Shown piece by piece: positions 6,109 through 14,000 of a stretch of 15,235 bases of DNA; the stretch's first letter is position 1; each line of letters opens with the position of its first letter. The translations under genes were made by a program, and so were the position numbers. This DNA is from CAIUGU01 sp031398625 (GTDB taxonomy: Bacteria; Pseudomonadota; Gammaproteobacteria; Steroidobacterales; Steroidobacteraceae): positions 1 through 15,235 of the forward strand of contig JANNNQ010000294.1 in assembly GCA_031398625.1 (NCBI GenBank), in the 5' to 3' direction. The notes under the pieces are model-generated. The model saw only the letters and a list, made by a program, of their open reading frames with translations. It made no database searches and was not told where the DNA came from.

Positions 6109-8370
6109 TTACTTGCGCCCCCTGCGGTTTCCGCGACGCTCGGGACCTCGATCGCGACGTTGCCACGGATGTCCGCCTGCGGCAGCGGGTGTCCGCTCTG
6201 CCAGCTCAAAGTCGATCTTGCGTTCATCGATGATGACGTTGATCAGCCGGACCTTCAGATGGTCGCCCAGCCGGAACACGCGCTTGCTGCGCTCGCCGAC
6301 CAGGCGGTAACCCGACTTGTCGCGAGTGAAGTAATCGGACCCCAGTGCACTGACGTGGACAAGGCCATCGATCTGCATGCCCGCCACCTGCACGAACAGG
6401 CCGAAGTCGACCACACCCGTCACGAGCGAATCGAACTCCTCGCCGATCTTGTCCTGCATGAACTCGCACTTGAGCCAGGACATCGCATCGCGCGTGGCTT
6501 CATCGGCACGACGTTCCTTGAAGGAGCACTGCTGCCCCAGTCCTTCCATCGCCGTCAGCGAGGCGGGCAGGTCGTCCGCCGTCCCGCCCCTGACCGCATG
6601 GCGGATGCCGCGATGGACCACGAGATCCGGGTAGCGCCGGATGGGCGAGGTGAAGTGCGCGTACTCCTGGAGCGACAGGCCGAAGTGGCCGATGTTCGCA
6701 GGCTGGTACACGGCCTGGAGCAAGGAGCGCACCACGACCGTTTCAATGAGCCGCCCTTCTTCCTTGCCGGCCGCCTGCGCGAGCACTGCGCTCAGGTCGG
6801 TCGGTGTCAGCGGCCGGCCGCGCGGCAGCTCGATGGCAAAGCCTTTCAGGAACTCGCGCAGCTGCTCGAGGCGCTCTTCCTCAGGCTGGCCATGCACCCG
6901 GTACAGCGTGGGTATCCTGTGCTTCTTCAGGAAGCGCGCCGCCTGCACATTTGCGGCGATCATGCATTCCTCGATCAGCCGGTGCGCATCATTGCGGGAA
7001 TACTCGGCGAACGCGGCGATCCGCCCCTGCTCGTCGAAACGCGCCTTTATCTCAGGCGCGTCGAAATCAAGCGCTCCCCGCTCCTGCCGTGCCACGAAGA
7101 GTGCCTTGAACACGGCATACAGGTTGCGAAGCGGTTCGCCGAGCGCAACGCCTTTCGCGAACGGCTTGTCCGACTGCGTCGCCTGGGCGAGATACGCCGC
7201 GACCTCCGTGTAGGTCAGCCGCGCCGCCGATTTCATCAGGCCTTCGAAAAACCGGGCGCGCGTCACCTTGCCATTCGGCGCGACCCGCATTTCGCAGACC
7301 ATGCAGAGCCGGTCAACGCCGGGATTCAGTGAGCACAGGCCGTTCGACAGCGCTTCGGGCAGCATCGGCAGCACCCGGTTCGGAAAGTACACGGACGTGC
7401 CGCGATTCAGCGCTTCCTGGTCGAGTTCGGACGTATGCGCGACGTAATGACCGACATCGGCGATCGCGACCAGCAACCGCCAACCGGTCGCAGTCGGCTC
7501 GCACCACACTGCATCGTCGAAATCCCGCGCATCCTCGCCGTCGATCGTGACGAGTGGCAGGTCGCGCAAGTCCTCCCGCCCCCGCTTGGCAGCCGCGCTG
7601 ACGGCCGCGCCGAAGACTTCCGCCTCGGCGACGACCGCGGCAGGAAACTCGGACGGCAACCCATGGGAGTGGATCGCTATCTCGGTTTCCATGCCCGGAG
7701 CGGCGTGCTCGCCGAGTATCCGCGTGACATGACCCACGGGCTGCGCGGTGCGGCTCGGCTGTTCGGCAATCTTCAGCAAGACGATCTGCCCCGGTTTCGC
7801 CTCGCCCACGTTGCCACGTGGCACCAGCACACGATGGCTGATGCGCGGATTGTCCGGCACCACAAAACAGATGCCCGACTCTTCGTACAGGCGACCGACG
7901 ATCTCGAGCGTGCCACGCTCCAGCACTTCGACGATCACTCCCTCGGCCCGGCCACGATGATCGCGACCGGTGACCCGGGCGGCGACGCGATCGCCATGCA
8001 TGACCTGCTGCATCTGGCGGTGGGACAGAAAGAGCGACGCTTCCAGGCGATCGTCGGGTTGCACGAAACCGTACCCGTCCTTGTGACCACTGACCGTGCC
8101 GACGGTGAGTCCCAGCCGTTCACGCAGGCAGTAGTGGCCGCGGCGATTGCGCAGGATGCCCCCGGCCTGCACGAGACTTTCAAGCTCTGCAGTCAACACG
8201 GCCGTGGCATTGCCTGTGATCCCCAAGCGGCTCGCGAGGTCGGGAAAGGCCAGTGGCTGCCCCGCTTCCTGCAAGACGGCAAGGATCGAGCTTTCGTTCG
8301 GTGGTGAGGACTTGCCGCCACGAGGCTTCGCGGCAACTTTCACGGTCGGACTGCTGGTGCGCTTCTTCAT
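6109..8370 (-). CDS. rnr: Ribonuclease R
   Basis: A processive 3'-5' exoribonuclease that degrades structured RNA and takes part in rRNA quality control and trans-translation. The product is 753 residues (E. coli about 813). It has an N-terminal winged-helix region (about 25-82), two cold-shock domains (about 85-225), the RNB catalytic domain (about 265-600) with DGEDARDFDDAV (D277, D283, D285, D286, matching the E. coli metal-binding aspartates), an S1 domain (about 640-725) with GVVDFGLFVQV, and a basic tail. I chose the ATG at 8370 (MKKRTSS). A frame-compatible ATG at 8433 has a better Shine-Dalgarno site (AAAGG, 7-base spacer) but overlaps the -10 box of the divergent tRNA promoter and adds 21 non-conserved residues, so the start is uncertain. 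rlmB follows with no gap. Confidence 0.95.
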   Translation of the reverse strand: MKKRTSSPTVKVAAKPRGGKSSPPNESSILAVLQEAGQPLAFPDLASRLGITGNATAVLTAELESLVQAGGILRNRRGHYCLRERLGLTVGTVSGHKDGYGFVQPDDRLEASLFLSHRQMQQVMHGDRVAARVTGRDHRGRAEGVIVEVLERGTLEIVGRLYEESGICFVVPDNPRISHRVLVPRGNVGEAKPGQIVLLKIAEQPSRTAQPVGHVTRILGEHAAPGMETEIAIHSHGLPSEFPAAVVAEAEVFGAAVSAAAKRGREDLRDLPLVTIDGEDARDFDDAVWCEPTATGWRLLVAIADVGHYVAHTSELDQEALNRGTSVYFPNRVLPMLPEALSNGLCSLNPGVDRLCMVCEMRVAPNGKVTRARFFEGLMKSAARLTYTEVAAYLAQATQSDKPFAKGVALGEPLRNLYAVFKALFVARQERGALDFDAPEIKARFDEQGRIAAFAEYSRNDAHRLIEECMIAANVQAARFLKKHRIPTLYRVHGQPEEERLEQLREFLKGFAIELPRGRPLTPTDLSAVLAQAAGKEEGRLIETVVVRSLLQAVYQPANIGHFGLSLQEYAHFTSPIRRYPDLVVHRGIRHAVRGGTADDLPASLTAMEGLGQQCSFKERRADEATRDAMSWLKCEFMQDKIGEEFDSLVTGVVDFGLFVQVAGMQIDGLVHVSALGSDYFTRDKSGYRLVGERSKRVFRLGDHLKVRLINVIIDERKIDFELAERTPAAAGGHPWQRRDRGPERRGNRRGRK

Positions 8371-8405
8371 TGCGGACAAGCTTGTAACACACGCCACCGG
8401 ATTTA

Positions 8406-8434
8406 TTGACACCCCGGAAGGCCGCAAGTACATT
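8406..8434 (+). promoter_or_regulatory. Sigma70 promoter of tRNA-Leu
   Basis: A perfect -35 box TTGACA (8406-8411), an exact 17-base spacer and TACATT (8429-8434, 4 of 6) are followed by a GC-rich discriminator GGCGCGC. Such discriminators are typical of stable-RNA promoters under stringent control. The predicted start, near 8441, gives a leader of about 35 bases to be trimmed by RNase before the tRNA at 8476. Confidence 0.75.
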
Positions 8435-8475
8435 GGCGCGCCTTTCGCGGGGCCAGCCCGCTTCCCCTCCCGAAT

Positions 8476-8560
<85 letters not shown>

Positions 8561-8587
8561 TTAAAAATTAAACTAATTCAATTAGTT
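8561..8587 (-). terminator. Possible terminator of the A2M-pbpC unit
   Basis: The palindrome AACTAATT-C-AATTAGTT (8571-8587) is followed on the minus strand by TAATTTTTAA, which includes a run of five U residues. The stem is wholly A/T except at one step, so it would be a weak intrinsic terminator. It lies about 210 bases after the pbpC stop. Facing the other way it has no U-tract. Confidence 0.35.
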
Positions 8588-8794
8588 AAAGCAACATCCT
8601 GAGTTTGTATCTCTCTGTTTTCTGGCGCCTTTTCCGCGATTCTTTGCTTCAGTTCCGGGCTTGGGAAGGCCTGCCGACCGCCTGTCGTCGGCCGAGATCT
8701 GTCTCATTGATTCGCTTGATCTGAACGGAACGGAAAGCCGTAGGCAGCATCGGCGTCAGCGCAGCGACGGGAATACACAGCCAGGAATTCCTCC
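8561..8794. other. Intergenic region between tRNA-Leu and pbpC
   Basis: This 234-base stretch lies between the convergent ends of tRNA-Leu and pbpC. The first 30 bases are strikingly AT-rich and include a palindrome (8571-8587). A 6-bp inverted repeat GCCGAC/GTCGGC occurs at 8673-8692 without a U-tract. I see no credible gene; an open plus-strand frame from 8661 runs into the antisense of pbpC and lacks a ribosome site. I saw no copy of the tRNA 3' end that would mark an integrated element. Confidence 0.55.
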
Positions 8795-11098
8795 TCAAGG
8801 AATCGCTGCTATCCGGATCGTTCGCGCCGCTGAGCCGCCGTGGTCATCAACCACACTCAAGGCGATCTCGCCCGTGCGGCCAGGATTCCACGCGAGGGGT
8901 GAACTCGGCCGACTGGTGCCTACAAACGCGCCGTCGGCAAACCAGTACAGTGAGCGAATACCCGAATCCGCCGTGGCGCTAAGCTCCAGCTGCTCGGAAA
9001 TGCGTGAAGTACGCAACTGATAGGTTGCACCGTACACCGGTGAAACGATCGCAGGCGGCGCAAGGGCTGCCTGACCGGAGTTGCCTGCACAGCTGTCTGC
9101 AGGCACAGGCCGACGTGGCATGCCGGCCTGCGCATACAGCTGCAGGATGTCGGAAGACCAGTATTCGAACAGTTCAGTACGCACGAATCCCGGTGGCGTT
9201 TCCGGGCAAGCGCGTGTCCCGGTGCGAATGTCGACGGCGACGCGGCGATGCACGGTGCTGACACGGATGGGCGACTTGCCCGGGATGAACCAGGCCTTGG
9301 CCAGGCGTGGGCAATCGGCATTGGGCAGATCTCCCGACGCTGCGCAAACCTCCACCTGTTCGACGCCCGGGGGCGGGTATTCAGCCGCGGACGCAAGCAT
9401 CGGCTGCGAAGCGCGCAACCCATCAACCATCCTGAAGAACAACGGAGCGGCAGCCCTCGCTCCGACAAAAGCCTGGTTGCTGCTCCCGTCGAAATTGCCG
9501 ACCCACACTGCCAGAACGTAAGGACCGACGACGCCTACGGACCACGCGTCGCGAAATCCCCATGAAGTGCCCGTCTTCCATGCCACCCGCGGTCTGGCAT
9601 TCGGCGCGTGGTCGGGCCGCGGACTGTCCTCGAGAATGCTGAGCACCATGAAAGCGGCGTTTTCCGAAACCAGCCGCGTGCGCGCCTTGCGCGGGGCTCC
9701 TGGCGTGTACTCAAGCGGCCCCCATGTACCGCCGTTCGCGAGCATTGCGTAGAGCGAGACGAGTTCCTCCATCGTCACTTCGCCGCCACCTAACGCGAGG
9801 GCGAGGCCATAGTGACGTTCACTTTTCATGCGGGATACGCCGGCCGACTGCAGGAACTGGTACAGGCCGGGCGCGGTCAGCTTCGACACGAGTCCCACCG
9901 CAGGAATGTTCCGGGATGCAATCAGGGCATCGTGCGCGGAAACCGGACCGGAAAAAACGCCGTCGAAGTTCTCTGGCGCATAGGAGCCGAACGCGGCGGG
10001 CGCATCCTTGAGAACACTGTGTGTGTGGATCAGCCCCTGATCGATCGCCAGTGCGTAGATGAACGGCTTGAGGGCAGAACCCGGCGATCGCTTCGCGGTT
10101 ACTCCGTTTACCTGGCCGGCGATTTCCGGGTCGAAGAAATCAGCGGAACCGACGAGCGCCTTGACCTCAAGCGATCGGGAGTCGATCAACAGCGCGGCAG
10201 CATTGGTCACTCCCAGTGGCTTCTGCGCAGCGATGTATTGCCGGACGCTCCTCTCCAGCTGGCGTTGCAGTGAAAGGTCCAGTGTCGTCCGGATCTCCGT
10301 GCCCGCATCCGCTTCGGCAAGCACGGATGCCACGAGATGGGGGGCCAGGAACGGCAACTCTTTCAGCTCGCGAAAATGCAGTGGTTGCACCGCGGCGGCG
10401 ATGGCATCCGGGCTTGCCGCATGCTTTTCCAACCACCGCTTTGCCAGGCGCCTTCTTGCCGCCAGCAGCGACTCCGATTCGCCATCCTCGGGAGCGCGCG
10501 CCTGCGGGGATTGTGGAATCAACGCGAGCGCCAGTGCTTCCGCGAAGGTCAGCTGGCGTGCGGATTTGTCGAAGTAGATGCGGCTGGCCGCTCCTACTCC
10601 CTGGATGTTGCCGCCGAAGGGAGCGAGGTTGACATAGGCTTCGAGGATCTCGTCCTTCGAATAGCAGAGCTCAAGCCAGGTTGCGACCGCCATTTGCCGC
10701 AACTTGCCGGCGATGCTCCGGGTGTTCACCCGGTAGATGAGTCTTGCGAGTTGCATTGAAATGGTGGACCCACCTTGCCTGCCCTCGCCTGTACCGGTAC
10801 GCACCGCGGCACGCAGCAACGCGAACGGATCTACACCGGGATGTCGCCGGAAGTTCCTGTCCTCATGAAACAGGACGGCATCGAGGTACTCCGGACTAAC
10901 TTCGGACAGCGGCGTCCACAGCCGGTACTGATCGTCGGCAGCGAGTGTCAGTCGCAGTAGTTCACCTCCACTGGCGTACACCGCCGTCGAGGCAGGTGCA
11001 TACGTTGACAGCGCGGGGTGCGGAACAAGGCGCACAGCAGTCCCGGCTGCCACGATCACCAGCGCCACACTCAAGCCAATGCATAAAACCCGGTTCAT
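8795..11098 (-). CDS. pbpC: Penicillin-binding protein 1C
   Basis: A bifunctional class A-type PBP anchored in the inner membrane, with glycan polymerisation and a transpeptidase-like domain. The product is 767 residues, as usual for PBP1C. An N-terminal membrane anchor (about 4-25) precedes the GT51 domain with LFHEDRNF (E79), GGSTISMQLARL (about 110-120) and NLAPFGGNIQGVGAA. The transpeptidase domain keeps all three motifs: SALK (S341, K344), SRN (395-397) and KTG (508-510). A C-terminal PBP_C beta domain (about 680-767) is characteristic of PBP1C. Its ATG overlaps the stop of the macroglobulin gene as ATGA, which implies translational coupling. This pair is widespread in bacteria and is proposed to link protease trapping with wall repair. 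Confidence 0.96.
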   Translation of the reverse strand: MNRVLCIGLSVALVIVAAGTAVRLVPHPALSTYAPASTAVYASGGELLRLTLAADDQYRLWTPLSEVSPEYLDAVLFHEDRNFRRHPGVDPFALLRAAVRTGTGEGRQGGSTISMQLARLIYRVNTRSIAGKLRQMAVATWLELCYSKDEILEAYVNLAPFGGNIQGVGAASRIYFDKSARQLTFAEALALALIPQSPQARAPEDGESESLLAARRRLAKRWLEKHAASPDAIAAAVQPLHFRELKELPFLAPHLVASVLAEADAGTEIRTTLDLSLQRQLERSVRQYIAAQKPLGVTNAAALLIDSRSLEVKALVGSADFFDPEIAGQVNGVTAKRSPGSALKPFIYALAIDQGLIHTHSVLKDAPAAFGSYAPENFDGVFSGPVSAHDALIASRNIPAVGLVSKLTAPGLYQFLQSAGVSRMKSERHYGLALALGGGEVTMEELVSLYAMLANGGTWGPLEYTPGAPRKARTRLVSENAAFMVLSILEDSPRPDHAPNARPRVAWKTGTSWGFRDAWSVGVVGPYVLAVWVGNFDGSSNQAFVGARAAAPLFFRMVDGLRASQPMLASAAEYPPPGVEQVEVCAASGDLPNADCPRLAKAWFIPGKSPIRVSTVHRRVAVDIRTGTRACPETPPGFVRTELFEYWSSDILQLYAQAGMPRRPVPADSCAGNSGQAALAPPAIVSPVYGATYQLRTSRISEQLELSATADSGIRSLYWFADGAFVGTSRPSSPLAWNPGRTGEIALSVVDDHGGSAARTIRIAAIP

Positions 11099-14000
11099 GG
11101 CTGGGTCACCACGATCCGGCCCGCTGTCGAGCGCGCGCGGACGGTCGCGTCGTACATCGATTCGCCGTACGCAGCGGGCACGGTATAAGTCCCTGCGTTG
11201 GTCGCCTTGATGCGATAGCTGAATTCCTGCACCTGGTCCGTCGCGCTTCCATAGACAACGACACGATCCTCACGCAGATCCGCGAAGTCAGGGAAATTTC
11301 CGGGTCTGCTCGCAAGGAACAGGCACGCGCATCCCGAAGATCCGGACGAGTCTTCCCTGTCCTCGCCGCCAAAAGCGCCTTCTGCTCCTGGTTCCGAAGC
11401 CGCGGGCAACACCAGGTCGAACCCGCCGGGCAGCAGGTCGACCAGCACTGCATCGGCAATGACCGGGCGATTGATGGCCCGGAACCGCACACGCACCGTA
11501 ACCTCATCCCCGACCTTGACCGCCGTGACAGGCTGGCCCTCTGCAGATAGAAACTCGCGGATGATTTCCAGTCCCTGCGTGAGGACCTCGGTGGCGGGCG
11601 AGCGATCGAAACCCGACTGGTTGACGAGGTAGTAGCTGCTCACCGGGCTGTCACTCCCGAAATCGAGCGTACGGGTGGCCGCCGGGAATTCCGCCTTCGG
11701 GAACAGCCCACCCGGCAATGTCAGCATCTGCTTCGAACGGTCGGCCTGAGTGGCCTCCACTACGATCTTCGCGACCGCCGCATCGCCAATTGCCGTCGCA
11801 TACGCATCGAGGGCAAGTATGGTCGTCGCTGCCGAGAGCGACACGTACTCGCCCTTCTGGACGCGGTCCACGAGGGTCGGCAAGAACGTAGCGGGCAATG
11901 CCGGCAGCCGTGCCGGGAAGTGCTTCGCCAGCAGGTACAGCAGCATGCCATCGCTCGTCATTGGATAGTTCCAGCGATCCATGCTGTTCGAGCCGCCGAA
12001 AGCAACGCGCGCAATCGTCTGGTCCGCGAGCCGCTGCTGCTTCATCAGCTGGTAGGCGGCTGCGAGATAGGCGGCAACGATGTCCTTCTGCCACTGGTCC
12101 TGGTAGCGCGAAGTGAGCCGTCTTTGCAGCGCTGCTGCCTCATTCGAAACCACGGTTCCCTGGCGCGCCAGCAGGTACAGCGCATAGGCGGAAGCACGCT
12201 CGTCTTCCATGGAATTGCCGTCCCGTCGCGCCAACCGGCTGAGGAAATCCCTGCCGGCAGCAAGCAGGTCGGCAGGTACAGTCGCGCCCCGCTCGCTGGC
12301 TTCGAGCAGCACATGCAAGGCATACACCGACACGAAATCCACGGTCTCGACGCCACCCGCCCAGTAGCGGAAAGCACCGTCGCCTGTCTGCCTTGCCCGC
12401 AGCTCGTCGATCAGGGTCGAAAGATTCGCGTCCTGGCGGGCCTTCAGCTCACCGAATTCCGGCCGCTGCGACAGGACGATCGCAGGCATCGCCTGGCTGA
12501 CCAGCTGCTCGGTGCAGCTGTAGGGATAGCGATCGAGATACGCAGTCAACCCATGCGCAAGCGCCAGTGGCAGACTCGACACGCTGACGTTCAGTGTGCG
12601 GAACTCCGGATAGAGGCTGCGCGTGACCGGCGTGCTGGCACTTCGCTGGAAGCGTCCGGCCTGTAGTGACGTCATGTACGCGGATGCCGGCCGTACGGAC
12701 ACTGTTGCCTGCAGTTGCGAACCCGTATTGCCTATCGCTGCCTTGAACAGGAGGTGCCCCGATCCGAGGACATCCCGGGTACGAATGCGGAACCGGACAG
12801 AGGATTCACCCAGCTCCGGGATTCTTTGCGTGATCGTGGCAGGTCCGATCACTTCGAACTGCGGCGAACCTTGTACCGTCACGGCTACCGACGCTTCGGC
12901 TCCCGATCCAGCCAGATTGTTGGCCACCCCCACACTCACGTCGAATTCATCGCCTGGGGTCACGGTGAGCGGTGTATTGGGCAACAGGACAAAGTCGCCC
13001 CTGACAAGAGTGGCCTGCTCCGCAGTACCGATGGACGACCCGTTGACCGCTACCGCCATGATCCGCAGGCGACCGTTGAAATAGTCCGGGGCGGTGAAAG
13101 CAATTTCCCGCTCCTGGCTGCCTGCGTCGAGGACTCCGGACCACCACGCCACGGGCAGGTCGGTCTTGCGTTTGAAAGGATTGAGGTTGGCGCCGAGCAA
13201 AGCCCCCTGGTCACCGCCGGGTGCAGACAGCATCGACGCCCTGAACTCCGGCAGGATGAGATCGAGAATCTGGCGCGTGGTGACATCCAGCGAACGCTTC
13301 TGGAAGAATGATGCCAGTGGGTCAGGCGAGGCATAGCGCGCGACCTGCAGGATGCCTTCGTCGACGGCAAACAGCACGATTCTCGAGGACTGCGCGGTGC
13401 GATAGCGGATGGCAACGCTTGCACCCGGCTTGACGATCCCCGGCACTCGTAACTGCACCGCGTTCCGGCGCGCATCGAGCGCGATGGAAAATGGCTGGAC
13501 GCCATAGGACAGAGGTGCCGTGTAGATTTCGTCCGAGCCTGGATCGCGGACGAAACTGACGCTGACGTAGCCGTTGCCTTCCAGGCCTTCCGGCACCTTG
13601 ATCTGCTGGATCGACGCGGTCGTCGTTGTCTTGAACCACTGCCACGAATAGACGCGATCGCGCTCGATCGTGATCAGTCCCGCCCCGACATAGGGCGCCT
13701 GCACCTGCAACGAAATGGTTTCGCCCGGCGCGTAGTCGCGCTTGTCGAGCACGACCTGCAGCTCTGAGTTCTTCTCGAGCGACCGCGTGAGATTCGCCGC
13801 GCCCGCCACGGTGTAATCGATGCGTGCGTAGGTCTGGCCGCTACCGTCATCCACCAGGTAGCTGAAGGACCCGGGAGTGGCGGTATCGAGATCGATCTTC
13901 GTGCTGCCTCCAGGCAGGGCGAAGTCTGTCTCGCCCAAGGGAACTTCCTTCTGCCGTGACTCATATTTATAAGTGCCGTTCTCCTGCCTGAGCAGGACCG

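Noticed and set aside
5734..7332. A 532-codon open frame on the plus strand
   Set aside because: It lies antisense across rlmB and rnr, both confirmed by catalytic motifs, and has no recognisable domain. Long antisense frames are expected in GC-rich coding DNA.
7435..8307. A 290-codon plus-strand open frame
   Set aside because: It is antisense to rnr and has no recognisable motif.
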